Position numbers and translations under genes: made by a program
Shown here: one piece after another, positions 18,701 to 25,762 of the stretch
Position numbering within the stretch: position 1 is the stretch's first letter
Layout: every line of letters begins with the position of its first letter
The notes under the pieces: generated by a model
The model's database searches: none
What the model was told of the DNA's origin: nothing
Seen by the model: the letters and a program-made list of their open reading frames with translations, nothing else
Assembly: GCA_023387735.1 (NCBI GenBank)
Contig: JAEWHP010000035.1
Location: forward strand, 310,001 to 374,000
Source: Pseudomonadota bacterium
GTDB taxonomy: Bacteria > Pseudomonadota > Alphaproteobacteria > Rhizobiales > Xanthobacteraceae
Length of the DNA stretch: 64,000 nucleotides
Reading direction: 5' to 3'

Positions 18701-18907
18701 CTCGATCGGGATCGTGATGTAGCGTTCGATCTCCTCCGAGGACAGCCCCGGGCTTTGCGTCACGATGTCGACCATCGGCGGGGTCGGATCGGGATAGGCC
18801 TCGATGTTGAGCTGCCTGAAGGCAAGCAGGCCGCCGATGATCACGGCGACGAACATGCCAACCATCAAATAGCGGCGGCTGACTGCTAGGGCTACCAGGC
18901 GATCCAT
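15785..18907 (-). CDS. Heavy-metal-type (HME) RND efflux pump, CusA/CzcA family
   Basis: 1040 residues, normal for an RND inner-membrane pump. TM1 lies near 12-32 (YLMVGMFVAVIIGGLLAFRQ) and further membrane helices follow the two periplasmic loops (about 335-540 and 860-1035). The TM4 signature GAIDFGLIVDATVIMVE matches the heavy-metal RND pattern DFG...DG.V..VE, with Ala-Thr in place of the usual Gly-Ala. That substitution makes divalent metal specificity uncertain. The periplasmic start PDPTPPMVDIVTQSPGLSSE is typical of CzcA/CusA. The adaptor gene lies 24 bases upstream on the same strand. The pump exports substrate by proton antiport together with the adaptor and a TolC channel. Confidence 0.9.
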   Translation of the reverse strand: MDRLVALAVSRRYLMVGMFVAVIIGGLLAFRQLNIEAYPDPTPPMVDIVTQSPGLSSEEIERYITIPIETQVAGIKNLRTIRTISLYGLSDVKLQFSFDYTYEEALQQVLNRLSQLGPLPGNVQPGISPLSPTGEIFRYRLKGPPNYSVLDLKTLQDWVLQRRFRAVPGVIDVTGWGGKTKTYELQVDFNKLVANGLTLPQVLQAVANANINVGGNTVNIGAQSAVVRGVGLIRSIDDLNNTMLSQSGGNPVLVRDVAHVTIGEKPRLGIAGLDQDDDIVQGIVLMRRGEQSSPTIARVEKLVREINNSSILPPGVKIERIYDRKDLIDITTHTVLHNMVVGIILIVLLQWIFLGDLRSALIVGATIPFALFFAVIILVLRGESANLLSVGAIDFGLIVDATVIMVEAIFRRLTQTTALSEAERSHISFDTTMGMKSHAIMSASADVSRSIFFAAAIIIAAFLPLFTLSGVEGNIFGPMARTYAYALAGGLIATFTVTPALSAIILPSHLEEAETWIVKKLDRIYVPVLRWAVANRRIVLTAAAGLVVLTIVFARMLGLEFLPKLEEGNLWIRATLPPTISLQEGNSYVNEMRKMIRARPEVESVVSQHGRPDDGTDAAGLFNAEFFAPLKPNSEWPGSRDKDDLTAELLGQLQDKFPGVEFNFSQYLQDNVSEAVSGVKGENSIKLFGNDLQALTDTANKIKSVLATVQGVTDLAVFTSLGQPTIQIDIDRARAARYGLSPGDINATIKVAVGGDSAGDLYEPGSDRHFPIIVRLAPEYRKSAEAIHNLRIGVAGQGGAITQIPLSEVASINLISGAAYIYREQQERYLPIKFSVRNRDLGSAIQEAQEKVAAQVQLPPGSRIEWVGEFGNLQDAIKRLSIVVPISLALIGVLLFFNFGSIVDTLLAMSVIPMAIFGGVLGLLITGIPFSVSAAIGFIALFGIAVMDGIIILSQYNQLIDEGYERMRAVIRAGELQLRPVLMTCVVAGVGLLPAALSEGIGSQVQKPLAIVVVTGMMLAPIVILVTLPVLISVFSRRAR

Positions 18908-18931
18908 TCAGACCGGAGCTTTCAACATAGG

Positions 18932-20176
18932 TCAGCTGCCGGAGGCGGCGCGATCGATGAACAGGCTACCCTTGGTGACGATCTGCTCGCCGGGCTTGAG
19001 ATTACCGACCACCTCGACCAGGTCGCCGTTGGTGAGGCCGGGCTTGATCTGGCGCAGTTCGATCGACTTGTCCTCGCGCGCGACCCAGATGCGGACCTGG
19101 TCGCCCTCGTAGATCAGCGCCTGTTTCGGCACGCCGACCGCCGGATGATCGCTGGCCGAATAGATGGTGACGTTGGCGAACATCTCGGGCTTCAGGAGGC
19201 CCTTCCTGTTGTCGATGGTGGCGCGCACCATCAGCCGGCGCGTCGTCGGATCGATGGCGGTTGCGACGTAGTTGATCCGCGCCGGGATCGTCTTGCCCGG
19301 CAGCGCCAGCACGTTGAACGTCACTTCCTGCCCGACCGCGATATTGGCGCAATCGGTCTCGCGGACGAAGGCGGTCAGCCACACCGTGGAGAGATCGCCG
19401 ATCACATAGACGGGGTCACTGGCGCCGGCGGTGACGTACTGGCCGGGGCCGATCTTGCGCTGGACCACGGTGCCGGCGATCGGCGCGAAGATGGTGGTCT
19501 CGGGATTGATGCTGCGCTTTTCCTGGAAGGTCGCGATGTCCTCGTCGGTGAGGCCGAGAATGCGCAGTTTGTTGCGCGCCGCCTCCATCGCCGTCTGCGA
19601 CGAGCGCATGTCGTTTTCCGCCTGGATCAGCGTCGCCTGACTTTGCTGGTAGTCCTTCAGCGGAACGGCCTTGCCTTCGAACAGATCCTTGGCGCGCGTG
19701 CCCTGCAGTTGCGCGAGATCGAGCGCGGACTTCGCCTTGTTCATCGCGGCCATCGCGGCGATGAAATCGTTTTGGGCCTGAACAGTGTCGGGCGCCTCGA
19801 TCACGAAAAGCGGCTGACCCTTGACGACCGTGTCGCCCGGCCGCGCCAGAACCTTGGTGACCCGGCCGGCATAGGGCGAGAACACCGGCGTCGAGCGGTC
19901 CTCATCGATCGCAATCTTGCCTTCGGTGACGTGCTCGGCGCGGAACGCCAGTTCGGTGACCGGCTGAATGGTGAGGCTCGCCCATTCCGCCGGACTCGGC
20001 GTATAGCGGCTCAAGCCCTTGCGCGACTGGCTGGAGACTTCCGAATGCCCGCGCTTGGCGCCCGCAAACGGCACGAAGCCGTAGACAGCCACGCCGGCGA
20101 GCACCAACAGCGCTGCCGCCACGGCCCACTTCACTCGTCTAACCATTTGCAATCGTTGGAGCATTCTGTTGGACAC
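18932..20176 (-). CDS. RND efflux periplasmic adaptor (membrane fusion protein)
   Basis: 414 residues with an N-terminal membrane anchor or signal segment (about 17-36, WAVAAALLVLAGVAVYGFVP). The barrel-sandwich lipoyl-like halves are visible (FSPYAGRVTKVLARPGDTVV and IFAPIAGTVVQRKIGPGQYV), separated by a helical hairpin (about 130-210), followed by the beta-barrel (VGQEVTFNVLALPGKTIPAR) and a membrane-proximal domain. It has no His-rich or Met-rich metal-binding extension, unlike some CusB/CzcB proteins. It is the first gene of a two-gene operon with the RND pump and links it to the outer-membrane channel. Confidence 0.9.
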   Translation of the reverse strand: MSNRMLQRLQMVRRVKWAVAAALLVLAGVAVYGFVPFAGAKRGHSEVSSQSRKGLSRYTPSPAEWASLTIQPVTELAFRAEHVTEGKIAIDEDRSTPVFSPYAGRVTKVLARPGDTVVKGQPLFVIEAPDTVQAQNDFIAAMAAMNKAKSALDLAQLQGTRAKDLFEGKAVPLKDYQQSQATLIQAENDMRSSQTAMEAARNKLRILGLTDEDIATFQEKRSINPETTIFAPIAGTVVQRKIGPGQYVTAGASDPVYVIGDLSTVWLTAFVRETDCANIAVGQEVTFNVLALPGKTIPARINYVATAIDPTTRRLMVRATIDNRKGLLKPEMFANVTIYSASDHPAVGVPKQALIYEGDQVRIWVAREDKSIELRQIKPGLTNGDLVEVVGNLKPGEQIVTKGSLFIDRAASGS

Positions 20177-20316
20177 GCCGGTTATAGAGCGACAATTTGT
20201 CTCACCCTGCGCTAATAGGGCTCATTTGAGGTTTCGCACAACAGAAAAAACGCGAATGGCGTAAGGTCGAGGTTAAAAGTTTGGACAGGCCGCCTCGAAG
20301 CCCGTGGAAATACGTA

Positions 20317-20417
20317 CTAGAGCTCCGTTCCGATTGAATCGGAACGGAGCTCTAGATTCTTGTTTTGACGCGTTTTCTTCACGCGAACCGGTGTCCACTT
20401 CGCTCGAAAACGCTTTA
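20317..20417. repeat. Palindromic repeat element (copy B), inverted relative to copy A
   Basis: Read on the minus strand it gives TAAAGCGTTTTCGAGCGAA, then CCGGTTCGCGTGAAGAAAA, GCGTCAAAACAAGAATC and a hairpin of GCTCCGTTCCGATT / AATCGGAACGGAGC ending in TCTAG. It follows the order of copy A at 8760-8887 without the nested extra hairpin. Its first TAA is the stop codon of the CoA-transferase gene. Confidence 0.85.
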
Positions 20418-21824
20418 GTCCCGCGGCGGCCATTGCGGCGGATGGCTGCCGAGCGGCATCGCCGGGCGGGCCCAGAATGCCGGCGTTTTCGACAGCAGCG
20501 CCGAGTGCCTGACTGACCGCAGCGCACCAAAGCCCGAAGCAACCTCCTCGACGAACGGCGTCACCGCTTCGCCTTTCAGATCCTCTTGCGCAAGCCCGTC
20601 GGCGAGCCGGCCGAGATTCCACAGCCATTGTCCGGTCCGCGCCAGCGATACCTGGACGTGCCAACTGCCGCCCTCGCGCGCCTGACGCGCCTTCGCCATC
20701 ATGGCGCCGAACGCCATGAAGTAACCGGTGGCGTGATCGAGCATCTGCGCCGGCAATTCCTTTGGACCGTCGACGCCCGCCGCCTGCCCTTCGGCATGAT
20801 TGAAGCCGGTGGCGGTCTGCACCAGCGAATCGAAACCGCGGCGCTCCGACCACGGCCCGGCATGGCCATACGCCGACAAGGTGACATAAATGATACCGGG
20901 GTTGATGCGGGCCGCATCGTCAGGCGCGAAGCCGCGGCCTGCAATCGCGCGCGGGCGATAGCCCTGCGAAAAAATATCCGCGCCGGCCAGCAGCTCGCGC
21001 AATACGCCGCGCCCCTGCTCGCGCTTGAGGTCGACAAAGCTCGTCAGCTTGCCGCGACCGGTGTCGATGGTGAGCCAGGGAATCGCCGGCAGGTCGGGCC
21101 CTGAGATCAGCAGCACGTCGGCGCCGTGAGCGGCAAGCGTTCGTCCTGCCACGGGACCTGCGATCACGCGCGACAGATCGAGCACGCGGATTCCTGCGAG
21201 CGGACGATCGCCAGCCGGCCACGGCTTTGGCGCAGCCTCGCCGATTTGCGTGATCGATATCAGCGGCAATCCGGCGAGCGCCTGGGCGTGCGGCATCGCC
21301 GACCATTCGTCGTGCGAGCGCATCAGCGCGACGACGCCGCCCTCGGCATAGGCCGCGGTCTCGAACGCCTCGCCGTCCCATTGCAGCAGCGCGGCCTGAA
21401 CGTCATCGCGTTCCGGCCTGCAGTTCAACACGTTGCAGACGGCATCGCGGTGATGCGGGAAATTGGTGTGCAGCCGCACGAATTTGGCATCGCGGGTCCT
21501 GTAGATGCCGGCGATCGCATCCCAGGCCGGTGGCGGCGGCTTGCCGTCGACACGCAGATAGCGTTCGCTCCGGCATTCGACGACGGCGTGGCGCATATCG
21601 ACGGTCACGTCCTGCGCCTGCCCGCTGCGCATTTTCAAGATTTCTGCGGCCGCCAGTCCGGTGGCGGCAACGCTCACCTGCGCGGCGGCGGCGACGCGAA
21701 ACGAGGACGGCAATTGCGGCTCGTCGCCGGTCAGCGTCAGCGCGTCAAGCGCGGCAGCCTCCCCACCAGCGGAAGTCCAGATGTCGCGAAGGATTTCGTG
21801 GGGGCTTCTTCCCGGGCTTTGCAT
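20415..21824 (-). CDS. CoA-transferase family III (CaiB/BaiF) with duplicated arrangement
   Basis: 469 residues. The hallmark start of family III CoA-transferases (PLAGIRVLDLSRVIAGPVAG) lies at about residue 209, not at the N-terminus. Residues 1-200 resemble the middle part of another family III domain (AAAEILKMRSGQAQDVTVDM and WDAIAGIYRTRDAKFVRLHT). The second part then passes again through ATGYFMAFGAMMAKARQARE and ends with PAFWARPAMPLGSHPP. The protein therefore looks like a partial domain fused in front of a short complete one. It should transfer CoA between carboxylic acids; the substrate is unknown. The stop codon is supplied by repeat copy B. Confidence 0.82.
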   Translation of the reverse strand: MQSPGRSPHEILRDIWTSAGGEAAALDALTLTGDEPQLPSSFRVAAAAQVSVAATGLAAAEILKMRSGQAQDVTVDMRHAVVECRSERYLRVDGKPPPPAWDAIAGIYRTRDAKFVRLHTNFPHHRDAVCNVLNCRPERDDVQAALLQWDGEAFETAAYAEGGVVALMRSHDEWSAMPHAQALAGLPLISITQIGEAAPKPWPAGDRPLAGIRVLDLSRVIAGPVAGRTLAAHGADVLLISGPDLPAIPWLTIDTGRGKLTSFVDLKREQGRGVLRELLAGADIFSQGYRPRAIAGRGFAPDDAARINPGIIYVTLSAYGHAGPWSERRGFDSLVQTATGFNHAEGQAAGVDGPKELPAQMLDHATGYFMAFGAMMAKARQAREGGSWHVQVSLARTGQWLWNLGRLADGLAQEDLKGEAVTPFVEEVASGFGALRSVRHSALLSKTPAFWARPAMPLGSHPPQWPPRD

Positions 21825-21881
21825 TCGCGCGCCTCTTGCCTAGCTTTCGAGAATTTCTGCCCGACCACGGAAGGAGTTGCA

Positions 21882-22169
21882 ATGGCTGCCCTCGATCCTC
21901 TCACGGCGGGAGCCGTATTCCTTGCGACTGCCGCTACCGATGCGGTCTACGTCATGTTCACCTCGGCCGTGGTGGCACGTAAGCGCGTGCCGGCCGCGAC
22001 CTGGAGCAGCGTGTGGTACGTGCTCTCGTCCTACGCGGTCATCAGCTACACCGAGAACTGGATGTACGTCGCCTTCGCCGCGATCGGCTCTTGGGTCGGC
22101 GCCTATCTGACGATCACCTTCCTGCACCGCCCGCCCGGCGGCCCGCCGGTCGGCGCGGCGCCGGAGTAG
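21882..22169 (+). CDS. Small integral membrane protein, unrecognised
   Basis: 95 residues. ATG 21882 is preceded by AAGGAG five bases upstream, a strong ribosome binding site that fixes the start although the frame is open upstream. Three hydrophobic segments are visible: about 8-30 (AGAVFLATAATDAVYVMFTS), 42-58 and 63-82. The C-terminus is Pro/Gly-rich (HRPPGGPPVGAAPE). I recognise no characterised family; it may be a small conserved protein of this bacterial group. It starts 57 bases from the divergent CoA-transferase gene. Confidence 0.72.
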   Translation: MAALDPLTAGAVFLATAATDAVYVMFTSAVVARKRVPAATWSSVWYVLSSYAVISYTENWMYVAFAAIGSWVGAYLTITFLHRPPGGPPVGAAPE

Positions 22170-22194
22170 GCGCCATCACTCCCAAGCACGGGCC

Positions 22195-22290
22195 GTCATC
22201 CCCGCGCAGGCGGGATCCAGTACGCCGAGGCTTCTCGATTCAATCATGGTCGTCTCTGGAATACTGGATCCCCGCCTGCGCGGGGATGAC
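22195..22290. repeat. Palindromic repeat, GTCATCCCCGCGCAGGCGGG family
   Basis: Arms 22195-22222 and 22262-22290 are inverted copies (GTCATCCCCGCGCAGGCGGG and its reverse complement) around a 39-base centre. It is related to the element at 12019-12142 and follows the gene ending at 22169. Confidence 0.8.
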
Positions 22291-22406
22291 AATTGGATGT
22301 GAGGCTACGTTTTCGCGGCGCAACGCACCCGAGGTTTGCATCCTTCGTTGCCCTTGCATCAGGCCAACCGCTACAATGCGCAAGGGATCAAAAAAGGAAG
22401 AACAGT

Positions 22407-23177
22407 ATGGATCTGGGTTTGAAGGGACGAAACGCCGTGGTGCTCGGCGGCACGCGTGGCATCGGACGGGCGATTGCCGGCACGCTGGCCGGCGAAGGCG
22501 CCGGTGTCGCGGTCTGCGCGCGCAACGCCGATCAGGTCAGCGCAACGGTTGCCGAACTGAAGGCGATGGGCGTGAAGGCTGTCGGAGCACCCGTCGACAT
22601 CACAGATGCTGCCGCGCTGAAATCATGGATATCCGATGTAGCGAAAGAACTGGGCAGCATCGACATGCTGTTCTCCAATGCCGGCGCCATGGCGCAAGGC
22701 GGCGATGCCGCGTCGTGGGAGCAGAATTTCCGGCTCGACGTGCTCGGCGCGGTGAATGCGTTCGAAGCCGCGCGGCCGTTTCTCGAAACCAGCGGCGAGA
22801 AAAACGGCGACGCCGCCTGCGTCATCATTTCATCGATATCGGCGGCGCAGGCCGACACCGCCAGTTCTTACGGACCGATCAAGGCGGCCCTGATTCACAT
22901 GGCCAAGGGTCTCGCGCGGCAATACGCGCCCAAAAAGATCCGCGTCAACGTGGTGTCGCCGGGCACAGTCTATTTCAAGGGTGGCATCTGGAACATGGTG
23001 GAGCAGAACATGCCCAAGCGTTTCGAGGATGCGATGGCACGCAACCCGACCGGCCGCATGGCGACGCCGCAGGAGATCGCGAGCGCAGCCGTGTTTCTCG
23101 CGAGCCCGGTATCGTCGTTCACGACAGGATCGAATCTCGTCGTCGACGGCGCGATCTCGAACCGGGTGAATTTCTAG
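22407..23177 (+). CDS. Short-chain dehydrogenase/reductase (SDR)
   Basis: 256 residues, classical SDR length. The cofactor motif is VLGGTRGIGRAIAG (about 12-25, Gly-x3-Gly-x-Gly), the structural motif is NAGA (about 90) and the catalytic YxxxK is in SSYGPIKAAL with Ser in SSISAAQAD. The C-terminus carries the common VVSPGTVYFKGG and SNLVVDGAIS. ATG 22407 is preceded by AAAAAGGAAG. It is an NAD(P)H-dependent oxidoreductase of the 3-oxoacyl-ACP reductase-like group; the substrate cannot be read. No partner gene is adjacent, and repeats flank it on both sides. Confidence 0.9.
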   Translation: MDLGLKGRNAVVLGGTRGIGRAIAGTLAGEGAGVAVCARNADQVSATVAELKAMGVKAVGAPVDITDAAALKSWISDVAKELGSIDMLFSNAGAMAQGGDAASWEQNFRLDVLGAVNAFEAARPFLETSGEKNGDAACVIISSISAAQADTASSYGPIKAALIHMAKGLARQYAPKKIRVNVVSPGTVYFKGGIWNMVEQNMPKRFEDAMARNPTGRMATPQEIASAAVFLASPVSSFTTGSNLVVDGAISNRVNF

Positions 23178-23194
23178 CGAACGACAGGGAATGA

Positions 23195-23267
23195 GGGTTG
23201 GCAAAGCGCAGCATGCCCACCCTTCCCGACGTGCCGTTGATGGTGGGCACGCTGCGCCCACCCTACG
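23195..23267. repeat. Palindromic repeat, second copy of the GGGTGGGCAAAG family
   Basis: The arms AGGGTTGGCAAAGCGCAGCA and GGTGGGCACGCTGCGCCCAC are inverted with several mismatches. It is the same family as 546-625, more decayed, and directly follows the SDR gene. Confidence 0.75.
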
Positions 23268-23304
23268 ATTGTGCGATCCCTGTCTTGCTTAAATGTGTCA
23301 GACG

Positions 23305-23399
23305 TCATGCTGAGGAGCGCGTAGCGCGTCTCGACGGATGAATGGCACCAGCGGGGCCTCATGGTTCGAGACGGCGCTGCGCGCCTCCTCACCATGAGG
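23305..23399. repeat. Palindromic repeat, CCTCATGGT...ACCATGAGG family
   Basis: CCTCATGGT at 23357-23365 and ACCATGAGG at 23391-23399 are perfect inverted arms. A half-related unit (GTCATGCTGAGGAGCGCG) precedes it. I see no second copy in this window. Confidence 0.6.
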
Positions 23400-23527
23400 G
23401 ATCAACGGCAGAATTCGTCGGCTGCGCGTTGTCATAAATCTTTCATATAACTCTTGTCGAGACCGCCAGCGATTCGTGACAGTATTTCTTCAGACACATG
23501 ACAGTTTGATGAAATGCGGAGCGGTGA

Positions 23528-24478
23528 ATGAGCTTGGAAGTCGAGGCGCGATCGGGTTCGCTGGCCTGGTCGAATCCCGTCGGGCGCTGGTGGGTTTTCC
23601 TCACCGTGGTCAGCGGCGCAAACATTGCGGCGTGGTTCGTGCTGTATCGCGAACTCCCTGCACAGGCGACAGCGAGTGCCGGCAGCACGTCGATTGGAGC
23701 CATGCTGCTGCTCAGCGCGGCCTATGTGTTCGGCTGCGCGTTCAGATCGCTGCTGCCGCGCGCGGACGTCCAGCGCATCTGCCTGTTCGACACCTGGCTG
23801 TCCAGCGTTGTGGTCGGCCGCTCGGTGGCAACGGTGGCCGAGATCGCCTTCGTGGCGCAGTGGGCGGTCATCCTGCATCTCCTGGGCACGATGACGGGCT
23901 CCGAGATCGTCCTGATCGCAGCCTGGGTGATCGTGCCGCTGATCCTGATCGCGGAGTGCTTCTCCTGGTATGCGGTGCTGACGACCCACTATCTCTACAA
24001 CGCCATCGAGAATTCATTGTGGGCGGTCGCCTTCTTCATCATCGGGATCGGCCTTTGCCGGTTGCTGCCGGAGTTCGACGGGCTGGTTCACATGGCCTTC
24101 GCCGTCTCGATTGTCGGGATCGTGGGCTACCTCGCGTTTCTGATGACCGTCGATGTCCCGATGTATCTGAGCCGCTGGCGGACAGAAGTCGGTGACGGCT
24201 CCAGCCTCCTGAGCCCGCGCGAGGGACTGCGTGACGTGTGCACGCGCTGGGTCGTGACGCACGATCACGCCGAGTGGAAGGACGAGATCCCCTGGATGTC
24301 GCTGTATTTCAGCGCCGCGGTCTGGGCCAGCCTTGCGCTGTGCGTTGCCCACGCCTTCGAAGATCATCTTCCGCGCTACCGCACCGAAGTGACCACAGCC
24401 AGCTCAGCGGCGGTATCCAAAGACAGGCAACACCTGTCAGACCTGCCGGTGGAGATGACATCCTCCATAAAACGATAA
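23528..24478 (+). CDS. Polytopic membrane protein, unrecognised
   Basis: 316 residues with about seven hydrophobic segments (for example WWVFLTVVSGANIAAWFVLY, IGAMLLLSAAYVFGCAF, AVILHLLGTMTGS, VLIAAWVIVPLILIAECFSW, LWAVAFFIIGIGLCRLL, MAFAVSIVGIVGYLAFLM and SLYFSAAVWASLALCVAHAF). Between the last two lies a soluble loop with conserved-looking charged residues (DVPMYLSRWRTEVG, then WVVTHDHAEWKDEIPW). ATG 23528 follows GGAG. I recognise no family. His and Asp in THDHAEWKDE and HAFEDH might bind a metal or cofactor, which is inference. No operon partner is visible. Confidence 0.75.
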   Translation: MSLEVEARSGSLAWSNPVGRWWVFLTVVSGANIAAWFVLYRELPAQATASAGSTSIGAMLLLSAAYVFGCAFRSLLPRADVQRICLFDTWLSSVVVGRSVATVAEIAFVAQWAVILHLLGTMTGSEIVLIAAWVIVPLILIAECFSWYAVLTTHYLYNAIENSLWAVAFFIIGIGLCRLLPEFDGLVHMAFAVSIVGIVGYLAFLMTVDVPMYLSRWRTEVGDGSSLLSPREGLRDVCTRWVVTHDHAEWKDEIPWMSLYFSAAVWASLALCVAHAFEDHLPRYRTEVTTASSAAVSKDRQHLSDLPVEMTSSIKR

Positions 24479-24548
24479 ATTTTAACGAAACCACTCAAGG
24501 GAACCTTACGAAGTCACCGCCAGACTGACCGCATGCTTCGACGATCGG

Positions 24549-24854
24549 ATGGCCGATCGCGCCCAACCACGGATGGTCAGGATGATCGTTGACGAACAAC
24601 GGACGAAGGTGCCGCGCGAGCCGCGGCGCGATCTGCAAAAGCGGCGGACCTGGATGTCGGTCGACGACGGGGTGACGAAGATCGAATGCTTCGTGCTCGA
24701 CGCCTCGCCGAACGGCGCCAAGATCGTTACCGATGCCGCCATCGATGTCAGGGACACCTTCGTGCTTGCGCTGGTGCCGCAACATCCCAAGCAGCAGGGC
24801 TGCGAAGTGGTCTGGCGCCGCGGCCGGACCTACGGCGTGAAATTCCTGCCCTGA
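24549..24854 (+). CDS. PilZ domain protein
   Basis: 101 residues, a single PilZ domain. The c-di-GMP-binding signature is visible as R-R-D-L-Q-K-R (residues about 26-32) followed by the D-A-S-P-N-G motif in FVLDASPNGAKIV, and the fold ends with CEVVWRRGRTYGVKFLP. Both arms of the motif are intact, so it should bind cyclic di-GMP and act as a small effector. A second in-frame ATG eight codons later is an alternative start. It is not next to the diguanylate cyclase at 6.4 kb. Confidence 0.82.
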   Translation: MADRAQPRMVRMIVDEQRTKVPREPRRDLQKRRTWMSVDDGVTKIECFVLDASPNGAKIVTDAAIDVRDTFVLALVPQHPKQQGCEVVWRRGRTYGVKFLP

Positions 24855-25019
24855 CAAAATTCCTGCCCTGATCGGGACATACCAAGCGCCGACAGATAAC
24901 ACCTGCTCGCCCGACTGGTTCCATGACCGCCAAGCGCTGAAGCCTAACGTCGCATTGTCGCGTGACGCGCCTGTCGCGTATCACGCTCTCTGTGACATTT
25001 GGTTTTTGCGGGGACGAGC

Positions 25020-25472
25020 TTGGACAAATTTCAGATCGGTACTCATGTTCTTACCTTGGCCCTAGCCTTTGCGCTTGCAGTTCCGATCGGGTGGGACCGC
25101 GAGAAACGGGCACGCAGCGCGGGCCTTCGGACCTTCCCGCTGGTTGCGATGGCAAGCTGCGGGTTCATCCAGGCCAGCGAGAGCTTCCTCGTAAATTCAC
25201 CTGACGGCTTGTCGAAAGTTATTGAAGGTCTGATCACGGGCATCGGCTTCATCGGCGGCGGCGCGATCCTCAAGCAGGGTAACACCGTGCAGGGTACGGC
25301 GACGGCCGCGAGCCTGTGGGCCACCGGCGCGATCGGCGTCTCGGTCGGGCTCGGCAGCTACGATGTCGCGGTTACGGTGGCCGTGTTCACATTCCTGACG
25401 CTGACGCTGCTCACGCTGGTGAAGGAAGAGGCCGATATCGCGAAGGACGATGGCGGCGGCAAGTCGGACTGA
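25020..25472 (+). CDS. MgtC/SapB family membrane protein
   Basis: 150 residues. The likely start is TTG 25020 (MDKFQIGTHV), with GGGGACGA six bases upstream; an in-frame TTG lies seven codons earlier. The MgtC pattern is clear: LALAFALAVPIGWDREKRAR with the conserved Asp-Arg-Glu, RTFPLVAMASCGF, then ITGIGFIGGGAILKQGNTVQ and GTATAASLWATGAIGVSVGL. Three to four membrane helices are present and the large MgtC C-terminal domain is absent, so this is a SapB-type short form. The family is tied to magnesium limitation and membrane potential; the precise job here is unknown. Confidence 0.88.
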   Translation: MDKFQIGTHVLTLALAFALAVPIGWDREKRARSAGLRTFPLVAMASCGFIQASESFLVNSPDGLSKVIEGLITGIGFIGGGAILKQGNTVQGTATAASLWATGAIGVSVGLGSYDVAVTVAVFTFLTLTLLTLVKEEADIAKDDGGGKSD

Positions 25473-25762
25473 GCCTGATGGATCGTCCGCCTTGGATTAT
25501 CCGGCTTGATTTAGCGCCCTGTCACCATCGCTGCAGTGCAACCGCGGGATGCTGCATTCAGAACTATATTGCCGAACGCGCCACCAAATCGTCACGTTGG
25601 CGGCGGATTGCGGGCGAAGTGCTGGCGTTCCATCCGCTCCGCCCGACCTCGCCTCCCTCCGCTACCTCGCATCCGTGGACTGCCCCCGCAATCTACGGCT
25701 GGCTTTTCCGATCATCGAAAACCAAATTGACATGGGACAGAAAGTAATCGGCCCACGGTAGC
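25473..25762. other. Intergenic region upstream of the ABC exporter operon
   Basis: 290 bases without a convincing gene or repeat, presumably holding the promoter for the three-gene exporter operon. I could not fix -35 and -10 elements. Confidence 0.45.

Larger units (their letters stand above)
23178..23527. other. Intergenic region occupied by two palindromic repeats
   Basis: 350 bases without a gene. About half is taken up by the repeats at 23195-23267 and 23305-23399; the remainder upstream of ATG 23528 should hold its promoter. Confidence 0.6.

Noticed and set aside
16910..18889. 659-codon open frame antisense to the RND pump gene
   Set aside because: It lies wholly opposite a clear pump gene; its protein is Arg/Asp/His-rich with no domain, as expected from GC-rich antisense frames.
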